From assembly GCA_017798125.1 (NCBI GenBank), contig CP059070.1, forward strand, positions 496,001-560,000: a DNA stretch of 64,000 nucleotides, written 5' to 3'. The notes under the pieces were generated by a model. The model was not told the origin of the DNA and searched no databases. It was given only the letters and a program-made list of their open reading frames with translations. The translations under genes were made by a program, and so were the position numbers. This document shows, in pieces, positions 19,959 through 28,600 of the stretch (position 1 is its first letter; each line of letters starts with the position of its first letter). The DNA is from Cryomorphaceae bacterium. GTDB taxonomy: Bacteria > Bacteroidota > Bacteroidia > Flavobacteriales > ECT2AJA-044.

Positions 19959-19989
19959 CAAAAGTAGAAGAAAAACTTAAGGTGCAACT
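19959..19989 (-). promoter_or_regulatory. gdhA promoter
   Basis: On the minus strand TTG (-33) is followed after 18 bases by TACTTTTG (19959-19966), an exact TAnnTTTG, 25 bases upstream of gdhA. Confidence 0.65.
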
Positions 19990-19996
19990 TTTTTTT

Positions 19997-20013
19997 GGCC
20001 CTACGGGCCGATG
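19997..20013 (+). repeat. GATG-tailed hairpin element, copy 5 (GGCCC stem)
   Basis: GGCCC-TAC-GGGCC-GATG, identical over 17 bases to copies 8 and 10. It lies between the divergent gdhA and dprA genes, right after an eight-T run. Confidence 0.85.
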
Positions 20014-20038
20014 TGCCGAGTGCCAAAAGCTGTCCTTG

Positions 20039-20058
20039 AGGTCGTCTAGCTTCGACCT
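20039..20058 (+). promoter_or_regulatory. Small hairpin flush with the dprA start codon
   Basis: AGGTCG (20039-20044) and CGACCT (20053-20058) form a perfect 6-bp stem with an 8-base loop that ends on the base before the dprA ATG. It could mask the start codon region in mRNA; chance is not excluded. Confidence 0.35.
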
Positions 20059-21162
20059 ATGGACTCAGAAGAACTCATTTTTCGCATGGCCCTGATGCAG
20101 ATTGACGGCCTCGGGCCTGCCACTCTGCAAGAGCTCTTGCACTACTTTCCAAAGGCTTCCGCCCTAAGCTCAACGCGGGCAACAGACTTGGCTCGAACAC
20201 CTCAGAAACTCCACAAGTGGATTCGGCGAATTCCCCAAGAGGTCACACAATGGCTTCCCTATGCCGAAGAGAAATTTAAATCCCTTCAGACCCGCTCCGA
20301 CTCAATCCTCGCCTCAAATGATCCAGACTATCCTTCTCGGCTCTCACAAATACCAGACCCACCTGCACTTCTGTACGCCAGAGGAACACCTTCATTTGAA
20401 GCTCCTCGAACCGTCGCCATCGTCGGTGCACGTAGCGCCTCTGAATACGGACGACGATTTGTCCGGAACTTGGTTCAGCATCTTGTTCCCTACCAACCCG
20501 TAATACTTTCAGGACTGGCCGTTGGTATTGATGCCGAGGCCCACAGGAGGGCCTTAGAATACGGCCTTCCAACTTGGGCGGTATTCGCCTGCGGCTTTGA
20601 CCGTATTTACCCAGACCTCAACAAGAAACTCGCCCACGACATTCTTAAAGACGGGGCATGGATCTCTGAATTTCTTCCTGGAACACAGCCCGTCCGTGGC
20701 CATTTTCCTCGCCGAAATCGGATCATTGCAGGACTGGCCGATGTCTGTGTCGTGGTCCAAGCAGCCCGCAAAGGCGGTGCACTGATCACCGCCAAACTGG
20801 CCAATGACTACGGCCGAGATGTCTTCGCCCTTCCAGGTCGAGTCGAAGACAAGTCGGCACAGGGATGCAATAGCCTCATCCGCACACACCAAGCTCACCT
20901 CATTGAAGACTCCCGAAATCTGACGGACCTTCTGGGATGGAAACCCACTGGAACCCCTATTCAACCTCGTCTTCCTTTAGACCTCGACGAGTCCTCTTCG
21001 CTTATTTTGAAGCTCATCTCCTCAGAAGAAGGGTGTTCTTTGGATACTCTTTCGGCCGAACTGGGAATGGACGTGGCACAACTCTTGCCTCTACTCATGC
21101 AATTAGAGCTGCGCAGCCTCATTCGCAATACTGGGGCACATCACTACGTCCGCTCTGGATGA
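20059..21162 (+). CDS. dprA: DNA-processing protein DprA
   Basis: DprA binds incoming single-stranded DNA and loads RecA during natural transformation. The 367-residue protein has an N-terminal helix-hairpin-helix (IDGLGPATLQELL, about residues 15-27), the Rossmann-like Smf core with GARSASEYGRR, ILSGLAVGIDAEAHRRAL, GHFPRRNRIIAGLADVCVVVQA and KGGALITAKLANDYGRDVFALPG, and a C-terminal winged-helix-like domain (about residues 305-360). The full domain set suggests a functional protein. No other competence gene is in the window. Confidence 0.94.
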   Translation: MDSEELIFRMALMQIDGLGPATLQELLHYFPKASALSSTRATDLARTPQKLHKWIRRIPQEVTQWLPYAEEKFKSLQTRSDSILASNDPDYPSRLSQIPDPPALLYARGTPSFEAPRTVAIVGARSASEYGRRFVRNLVQHLVPYQPVILSGLAVGIDAEAHRRALEYGLPTWAVFACGFDRIYPDLNKKLAHDILKDGAWISEFLPGTQPVRGHFPRRNRIIAGLADVCVVVQAARKGGALITAKLANDYGRDVFALPGRVEDKSAQGCNSLIRTHQAHLIEDSRNLTDLLGWKPTGTPIQPRLPLDLDESSSLILKLISSEEGCSLDTLSAELGMDVAQLLPLLMQLELRSLIRNTGAHHYVRSG

Positions 21163-21184
21163 AGCGCTTTTTGTACATTTCGAT

Positions 21185-23488
21185 ATGCGGTATGGAGTCA
21201 TCTATCTTTTGTCTTTCTTGCTTCTCCCATTCCTAGGGAGAACGCAGAGTATTACGGGTACGGTTGAAGATGCCCAAACCGGTGAACGCCTTGCTGGCGC
21301 CAACATTCGAGTACTTGAATTCGAATACGGAACGGCTACAGACGCCCAGGGGAACTTTAAAATTGACCTTAGTCCGGCGAGCTACGATGTTGAAATTAGC
21401 TTCATCGGATATGAACCACGCATCTTCAACGACCTGGAAGTAACCTCAAATGGTCTTGAACTCACGGTCAAGCTCAAACCTCAGAATGAATTCCTTTCTG
21501 CAGTAACCGTGACAGCGGGTAAGTTTGATCAGAGACTAGATGAGGTGACGGTTTCCATGGATATTCTTTCTCCGAGGCTCATCAATGAGAAAAACACCTA
21601 CGAGATTCAATCTGTACTGGAGCAGTCTTCAGGCGTCAGCATTATAGAGGATCAGGCCAATATACGGGGAGGAAGCGGATGGAGCTACGGGGCCGGAACA
21701 CGGGTTCAAGTGCTCATTGATGACCTACCTGTTATCGACGGAGGTTCCGGTCAAGTTCAATGGAAGTCCGTTCCGACGGAGTTGGTGGATCAAATAGAAA
21801 TCATCAAAGGAGCCAGTAGTGCTCTTTACGGTTCCTCAGCGCTCAACGGCGTGATCAACGTACGAACAAAACGCCCCTCAGATACCCTAGTGACCGAACT
21901 AACTCTTTTCACTGGCGCGTATGGCAAGGCCCCGCGTGAAGAACTACAATGGTGGGATGGTCTGCAAACCGTCTCCGGTGTAAACTGGTCGACGAGTTGG
22001 TCCTCGGGAGCCGACGGATTCATTATTGGGGGTCACGCACTGCGTGACGATGGGTATGAGTACAAAATAGAAGATCACCGAATCAGACTTGAGGGTGCTT
22101 GGCATCACAGCAACACCCAATCCCCTTGGAGCTACGGAATCAGTTCGAATATAAATTATAGGAAAAGCGGTGACGCGTTGATTTGGGACTCAGAAGAAAA
22201 CGGATACGTCCCTCTCGACAGCTCAAATACTGTGACTGAAGCAAATTTCTACTACATCGATCCCTATATCTCTTGGAAGAAGAACCGCTGGTCGCATCAA
22301 TTCAAGGCTAGGTTCATGTCCAATATCAACACATCTCGTTCACTTTCGAATTCCTATGATAATTTTTATCGAACCAACTACACGGAGTATCAAGGTCAGT
22401 ACTTTGTGAATGAGGACATCGCCTTTACTGGTGGAATCGTGAACAATTGGGCAAGTACTGATGCGGAGATTTTTCAAGGCGAGCATTCCACCTACAACCT
22501 GGCTGCCTACCTTCAGTTGGATAAAAAGTTTGGGAAACTGAAGTTTTCGCTTGGTGGGCGATATGAGTATTTCCGACTAGACGATGAAACGTTTCAGAGA
22601 CCGGTATTGAGAAGCGGAATAAACTACGCCATCTCCTCCGGGACCAGTGTTCGCGCGAGCTTTGGCCAAGGATATCGCTTTCCAACCATTGCAGAAAAGT
22701 ACATCCTTACCAATGTCGGAGGGGTCTATATTTACCCTAGTGAAGACCTTCAACCGGAAAGCGGATGGAGTGCGGAAATCGGAGTCAAACAAGGTATCAG
22801 GTTAGGACGATTTTTGGGTTTTGTAGATGTCGCCGGTTTTTGGATGCGTTACAACGATATGATGGAGTTTACTTTTGGGCGTTGGGCCGAAATATCAGAC
22901 ATCAATAAATTCTTTGGGCTAGGATTCAAGAGCATCAATATCGGAACTACCGATATTCGAGGCTTTGAATTGAGCACAGGACTTGAGTATCGTCAGGGAA
23001 AGAGTCGCTGGCAGCTGATGGGTGGCTATACCTACATGGACCCTCAAATTGCCAATCCAAATGAAGTATATGCTACTGGCTTTCCTATCGGAGAACTTTG
23101 GCCCGATTCATTGACATACGCGAACACGAGTAGTGATACCAGCGGTGTACTCAAATACCGATATCAGCACCTCCTCAAACTTGACTTGCAATTCGACTAC
23201 GGGCCATGGACTTTCGGGGCGTCAACACGGCTCAATGACTTCATGGCTAACATTGACCTGATCTTTGAATCTGAATTATTCGCCCTCCAGGCTCCTGGAA
23301 TATCTGAAAGTAGAGCAAGACTAAACAACGGCGATATTTTGTGGGATTTCAGAGTAGGCTATTCGTTCAATGACAATCTTCAGATTCGAGGAATTATCGA
23401 GAACGCCTTCAATCGCGAGGTCATCATTAGACCAGCGAAAATTGGTCCACCGGTTCAGTATACCCTGCAACTACAAGCTCGCTTCTAA
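21185..23488 (+). CDS. TonB-dependent outer membrane receptor with carboxypeptidase-like N-terminal domain
   Basis: A 767-residue outer membrane importer. After a signal peptide (cleavage near residue 20) come a carboxypeptidase regulatory-like domain (about residues 22-105), a plug domain (about residues 118-230; VLIDDLPVIDGG and IEIIKGASSALYGSSALNGVINVRTK are typical), and a 22-strand-type barrel ending in the aromatic LQLQARF. The length is shorter than SusC-type receptors and no SusD gene follows, so it is of the siderophore/cofactor/peptide class rather than a glycan SusC. It is coupled to the following hydrolase (TAATG overlap), which may process the imported ligand. Confidence 0.9.
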   Translation: MRYGVIYLLSFLLLPFLGRTQSITGTVEDAQTGERLAGANIRVLEFEYGTATDAQGNFKIDLSPASYDVEISFIGYEPRIFNDLEVTSNGLELTVKLKPQNEFLSAVTVTAGKFDQRLDEVTVSMDILSPRLINEKNTYEIQSVLEQSSGVSIIEDQANIRGGSGWSYGAGTRVQVLIDDLPVIDGGSGQVQWKSVPTELVDQIEIIKGASSALYGSSALNGVINVRTKRPSDTLVTELTLFTGAYGKAPREELQWWDGLQTVSGVNWSTSWSSGADGFIIGGHALRDDGYEYKIEDHRIRLEGAWHHSNTQSPWSYGISSNINYRKSGDALIWDSEENGYVPLDSSNTVTEANFYYIDPYISWKKNRWSHQFKARFMSNINTSRSLSNSYDNFYRTNYTEYQGQYFVNEDIAFTGGIVNNWASTDAEIFQGEHSTYNLAAYLQLDKKFGKLKFSLGGRYEYFRLDDETFQRPVLRSGINYAISSGTSVRASFGQGYRFPTIAEKYILTNVGGVYIYPSEDLQPESGWSAEIGVKQGIRLGRFLGFVDVAGFWMRYNDMMEFTFGRWAEISDINKFFGLGFKSINIGTTDIRGFELSTGLEYRQGKSRWQLMGGYTYMDPQIANPNEVYATGFPIGELWPDSLTYANTSSDTSGVLKYRYQHLLKLDLQFDYGPWTFGASTRLNDFMANIDLIFESELFALQAPGISESRARLNNGDILWDFRVGYSFNDNLQIRGIIENAFNREVIIRPAKIGPPVQYTLQLQARF

Positions 23489-24336
23489 TGCATTTAGTGC
23501 TGGCGATTTTTAAGTGGATAGGGTTAATTCTTTTGGGGCTGGTCGTTTTCCTCTTGTTGGCCCTTGAATCCTTTGATCGCTACTTGGCTACAGAAAAGGG
23601 TGCCCTTTGGATGTTCCGCAACATAGATCAACCAAAAACAGTCCGATGGTCCGCCGACGGAACTCGTTTCTTGGAAATTGGCTCATCGGAAAAGCCCCCA
23701 CTTTTATTCATCCACGGCGCTCCGGGAAGCCTCTTTGACGGACTGGGCATAGCCAAGCAAAGCGCACTCTACGATCAGTATAGACTCCTTCTTGTAGAAC
23801 GTCCAGGCTACGGAGCAACTAAGCCTCGCATGGCTGAGCCTTCTATTTGGATACAGGCATTGAGATGTGCAGAGGCTCTGGAGAATGAAGATCAGAAAGC
23901 CCTTGTTGTGGGCCATAGTTATGGAGGTCCAGTGGCTGTCTTGGTTGGAGCCCTTTCCCCAGAACGGGTCGAAAAGGTCATCTCTTTATCAGGACAATTT
24001 GACCCTGACAACGAGCTCATTTTCCCCGTATCTCATTGGATCAACTTTAAAGTCTTCAAGTATATCCTGCCCCGCTTTATTTGGGTGTCCAACGTGGAAA
24101 AATTGACCCATCCGAAAGCCCAAGAGGATGTTCTGTCCTTGTACTCCTCCATTCGTGTTCCCGTAGAGATCGTTCACGGAGATCAAGATGGTCTGGTTCC
24201 TTATGGAAATGCATCTTTTATAATGAAGCAATTGCCCGATCAGAATTCCAGAATGATCACTCTTCCGGGCCGAGACCATCCTATACATATAACGGATGTT
24301 CCCACGGTCATGGAACTCTTAATGCCGGCTAAATAG
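23488..24336 (+). CDS. Alpha/beta hydrolase, membrane-anchored
   Basis: A 282-residue alpha/beta-hydrolase fold protein with an N-terminal hydrophobic anchor (about residues 3-25) and no lipobox. The oxyanion region LLFIHGAPGS, the nucleophile elbow GHSYGG (Ser144), an Asp in HGDQDG (Asp232 or Asp234) and His264 in GRDHPIH form a complete triad. The substrate is unknown. The start overlaps the stop of the TonB receptor by one base, so the two are made together and may act on the same compound, for example an ester or lactone ligand. Confidence 0.82.
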   Translation: MHLVLAIFKWIGLILLGLVVFLLLALESFDRYLATEKGALWMFRNIDQPKTVRWSADGTRFLEIGSSEKPPLLFIHGAPGSLFDGLGIAKQSALYDQYRLLLVERPGYGATKPRMAEPSIWIQALRCAEALENEDQKALVVGHSYGGPVAVLVGALSPERVEKVISLSGQFDPDNELIFPVSHWINFKVFKYILPRFIWVSNVEKLTHPKAQEDVLSLYSSIRVPVEIVHGDQDGLVPYGNASFIMKQLPDQNSRMITLPGRDHPIHITDVPTVMELLMPAK

Positions 24337-24352
24337 AAATAAAGGAAGAATG

Positions 24353-25612
24353 CTACTCTTCTGTTTCGGACTCTTCGGACTTTGTTGTCGGAACAGAGGC
24401 CAATTCCAGAGCTCTTTCAGCTTTTCCGTCTAGGCTTTTCCGAAGGGCATGACCACCTCGAGTCAGGCCGTCAAGATCACCCTCGTCAAAGGCGTCCCAT
24501 AACGCCATTTTAACCACGCCGTCCACAGTAATCAATCCGAAGTGATTCTCGCTTCCACCGGGGTTATCCCCGCCTTTCCAAGGTTCATCAAAAGCCTCGA
24601 AATAGAAGCAGGACATTCCTTGATCCTGAAGCATCGTACGGATCTGATCGTGATAGAGCATTTCCTTGTATTCATCAGCTGCTCCAGATCCTGCACTGTC
24701 GTATAGTTCGTTGTCTGCAGTTGCCCAACCCGTCTCTCCCACATGAATAGGCTTATCCACTTCCAATGATTGCATGTACGCAGAGACGGCCTCGATTTGA
24801 CTCTTAACGCGTTGTACACTTCTATCTATTCCGGCCGCAATCTGTTCCTTTTTCGTCCAGGATTCTTGTTCAACGGGCATCCACCACCAGTCAGGATCGT
24901 AGTGTGTGTCGTGAAAGGGATACGAATGGACACTCAAATAGTCGACCGCCATGATCAATGAATCGAGCGCAGGAAGGTGGTACGATCCATCGCCTCCTCC
25001 CCATGAAGCAAAATTATCCGAGGTAGTGATCCAAAGGTCGGATGGAAGGTCGCCTTTCGCCTTTAACTCCTGAAGCCTTAGAACCTCTTTCAAAATGATT
25101 CTCGGATGTACGTAGTAACCCCAGGCCCAGTGAACCATGGACTCGTTTCCGACAGCAATGATCTTGACAATATCGGGATACTCATTGGCTAGATCTATGG
25201 CTTGAAGGATCTCCGCTTCATTCTCTGTGGCATCGGGCCGATCGTGAATCGGTTCAGAGGTCCAGGCGTTTTCGCACTGCATCCAAGCCCCGAGCATTAC
25301 GTACATCTCGAAATTTGGTTCCTCTTCCTTCATCTCGCGGATGGCTTGGAGTAATCGAGGAGTGTGATCGTACAATCGCGCGTGGTAGGTTCGAAGGATT
25401 CGGATTCCTAGGGCACTTAAAATCTTTAAATCCTCTTTGATCTCCTCTACACTGGGGGCAACCGACCGGTCTTGGTTTCGGTATCCACCATAGGCAATTG
25501 CCGTATAATCAGGGTTTCCGAGGATGTCCTTGGCTGTGGGCTTTGGCATCGTGCCGCAGGCACAAAGTAAACTCAAGCTGAGAACGAAAATCACCTGTAT
25601 CCCTTTCATCAT
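24353..25612 (-). CDS. GH17-like beta-1,3-glucanase lipoprotein
   Basis: A 419-residue surface or periplasmic lipoprotein (lipobox LLCACG, Cys19-Gly20) with a GH17-type TIM barrel. The family acid/base Glu is seen in VGNES (Glu157) and the nucleophile Glu in VGETGW (Glu293); YGGYRNQ and RILRTYHARL near the N-terminus fit GH17. GH17 enzymes cut beta-1,3-glucans such as laminarin. A short Glu/Ser-rich tail ends the protein. It is the last gene of the glucan operon, 4 bases after the GH81 stop. The lipobox is encoded by hairpin element copy 6. Confidence 0.85.
   Translation of the reverse strand: MMKGIQVIFVLSLSLLCACGTMPKPTAKDILGNPDYTAIAYGGYRNQDRSVAPSVEEIKEDLKILSALGIRILRTYHARLYDHTPRLLQAIREMKEEEPNFEMYVMLGAWMQCENAWTSEPIHDRPDATENEAEILQAIDLANEYPDIVKIIAVGNESMVHWAWGYYVHPRIILKEVLRLQELKAKGDLPSDLWITTSDNFASWGGGDGSYHLPALDSLIMAVDYLSVHSYPFHDTHYDPDWWWMPVEQESWTKKEQIAAGIDRSVQRVKSQIEAVSAYMQSLEVDKPIHVGETGWATADNELYDSAGSGAADEYKEMLYHDQIRTMLQDQGMSCFYFEAFDEPWKGGDNPGGSENHFGLITVDGVVKMALWDAFDEGDLDGLTRGGHALRKSLDGKAERALELASVPTTKSEESETEE
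25547..25563 (-). repeat. GATG-tailed hairpin element, copy 6 (GTGCC stem, TGC loop)
   Basis: The minus strand reads GTGCC-TGC-GGCAC-GATG. It lies in the GH17 gene in sense orientation and encodes the lipobox region CACGTM. Confidence 0.75.
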
Positions 25613-25616
25613 TTGA

Positions 25617-28600
25617 TTAGCGCATTATTAGGAGTTTGTGGCTGGTTTGATGGCCTTCCTGATTGACATTCAAGAGGTACATGCCCGCCGGTAAGTGGGT
25701 CAAATTCAGCTCGTACTCGTTGGATTCCAAATCGCCTTGCATAAGCACCTGCCCGGAGAAATTTTGAATACGGAATGCCGCTGGCGCGCTTGACTCACGA
25801 CGAACAGTGAAGTGTCCTGAACTCGGATTGGGATAAACATTAATTGTACCGAAGGGATACTCTTCCAAGGAAATCGCTTCGACGCAGGTTCCAATGACAT
25901 AAGTATCCTTATTGGCGGAGTTATTGCGTTCACCTTCACCCGGATAAGAGTAGGTGTAGTAGAAGTAAATCAATTCGCCTTTACTTGCCGAGATGGTATA
26001 CGGAACATTCGGCGTTACACCGTACCCAGGCATGCCGTTCGGATCGGTCCCGTAATAGAGTATACAGGTAGGGCTACCTACACCGGTCTGACTGGGAATG
26101 AAAGTGAGGGTCGGGTTGTTGTCATCGTCTGAGAACCGCCATTCGAAGTCACCATTGTAACTCACCCCATCGCAGGGAGGCGCTGAATCGATCTGGAGAA
26201 CAACCGGGGCTGACCACGTGGAGTCTCCCAGGTGATCATAGGCCAAGGATCGCCATTCCGTAGAACCAAGACTGGCCGTCCAGCTGGCTTCGTAAGGAAT
26301 CGAGTTCGAGGAACCGTAGAACTGCCCGTTTAAGTAAAAGTCCACATGGCTAATGCTGTCGTTGAGATCACTGGCCGTCGCGGATATCGTTAGATTTTCG
26401 CCCTCTACAAAGGTGTCGCCATTCCCGGGGAACAGAATACTGGTGGTCGGCGGAACGTTGGGGCTGTTCCCGACGACCACGAAGACCTCATCAATATCAG
26501 AATAGGTTCCATTATCCACTTCCAACTTGTACTTGTACACCCCTTCTTGGAGACCACTAATCTGTGGCATTACCCCATTTATTTGGCTCGGGGTAGCCAA
26601 TGTGGGGCCATAGAGTTGCGTCCAAGTATAACTCAAAGCCGCACCTCCTGGATCTGAACTGGCTGTAGCATCCAAAGTGGAAGAGCTGGCGGGAATAACG
26701 ATCACTTGGGTGGACCCAGCGTCGGCAACGGGCTGAGAAAACGGTAGAGAGCCCGTAAGGGTGAATTGTAGCTCACCCAAATTGAATTCGCCGTGCTCGA
26801 TGAATAGGCGAATAATTTGTTTTCCGGATTTCATAGGAACGCTGGTGATCGTCTTCGAGGCCCAGACGTTCCAATCTCCAGTGCCATTAAAGGTGATGTT
26901 GTTCTTCACGACTTGACCGTCGGATTCAATCCGCAAGGGACCTCCGCCCGCATTGTTTCCAGAGGCATAGCGCAAGACCACATCATACATGCCTGCCGTC
27001 TGGACATCGACGGTATATTCGAGCCATTCACCAGCCCCCAGCCATCCAATAACGGGGCCTTCTGAGGGGTGATCTGAGGCATCGACCCATTCGTGTACTC
27101 TGTAGTCGCCTTGATTGACGATGTCTAGGTCTTGATAGGCGATTCCTTGAGCGATTCCGCCTTCGAAGTAATCGTAATCCCCTGCCCAGAAACTGCCCGG
27201 AATGGTGGCAGGAACACCCTGATAGGGGACTTGCTCTCCCACCGTCATGGAGACGATGTTGGACGTCGCACAATTCAAAGAATCGTACATCCGCACATGG
27301 AAGTTGTGGACCCCGGCGGGTAAGTTATTCATGGTAAAATCATGGGGTGGCGCGGTGCTGAAGGCCACGCTATCTTCTCCTTGATAAAGGACAACCATGG
27401 AGGGATTTCCCTGCTGCACCTGAAACTCGAGTTCAGCACTTCCTCCGGTATAGGCTCGATCGAATAGAATGGTGAGGTTTCCTTCCAGTCCCGCATCCAA
27501 GCTGCTCACCAGCTTGCCTGGAGGAACAGTCAACACATAACCATCAGAAAAAGTAACATCAAGTGAAGTTGTCCCGTAATTATGGGCGACGTAGATGGGG
27601 CTTCCACCTCCCTGAAAGGCCACCGCCACAGGGTAATCCGCTTTGATGGTCGTATCCGGGGCACCCAGCACTTTCATGCCGTGCAGCCAGTAGTAGGTCT
27701 GGGCATCAGAAACACCGAATTTCAAGTTCCGATCGGGATAGGAATCGTACAAGCTCAAAGCTTGATCTGGATCCGTGAAGGCCAAGTATTGCCACATGAT
27801 ATCGTGCCACAGATTCACGTTTGGCGCATTGTTGAGAATCCCCGTGTGCTGCTCAATTTCGCTCCAAATTTGGGCGGCATAGGTCAGATTGTGTCCCAAG
27901 TACATGGAACCTCCATGAATCGGGTACAATTCAATTCCGTACGAAGCGGCAATGTCGGAGGTCCAGAAGGTTCCGTTATCATAGCTGTTTCCCCAGACCC
28001 GGGAAACCAGTCCGTATTGCTGACTAGGGCCAAAATTGCGCTGATACATGTCGAACCAATACTCTTCAATGGCAGATTGCTCTGTGGTATACAAGTAGAT
28101 CCCTAGATCGCGAATGGAGTCGTTCCCAGTGACAGAGCCCCAATGAATTAACGAGGAATTAAACTGCATGCTTTCGGATGTCGACTCTTGATCATTACCC
28201 TGAGGGAATGAAGCAAAACCATTGGCCCAACAATGACCGGCATACGGACTAAAATTTCTCAAGTAAGGGAATAGTGGATCTTGGCGATCATCTGTCGCCG
28301 CGTCGCGAACGAGCATGTTGATCATGGAGCCGTAGCCATTGGCCCATCCCGGTTCATATTGCTCCAAAAAGGCGGCTGCGTGTATGAAATAACCCCAATG
28401 AAAATGGTGATCATTAATGTTGTCATCCTGTCCGTGACCCGCTGGGTATCCGATTAAGGCATCCCAATCGTCGTTGTAGTAGAACAAAAAAGCTACCTCA
28501 CCTGAATTGTACTTCAGCCAATCCTCTAAACGCTCCTTAATGGTTGCTACTATGGTGTTCAAAGATGCCGAGTCCCCCATTTCATCCGCAATTCTCGCCG

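Noticed and set aside
21185-23488. The receptor at 21185 as the SusC of the glucan operon
   Set aside because: It is shorter than SusC proteins, has no SusD neighbour, lies on the other strand with a hydrolase, and its barrel looks siderophore-receptor-like.
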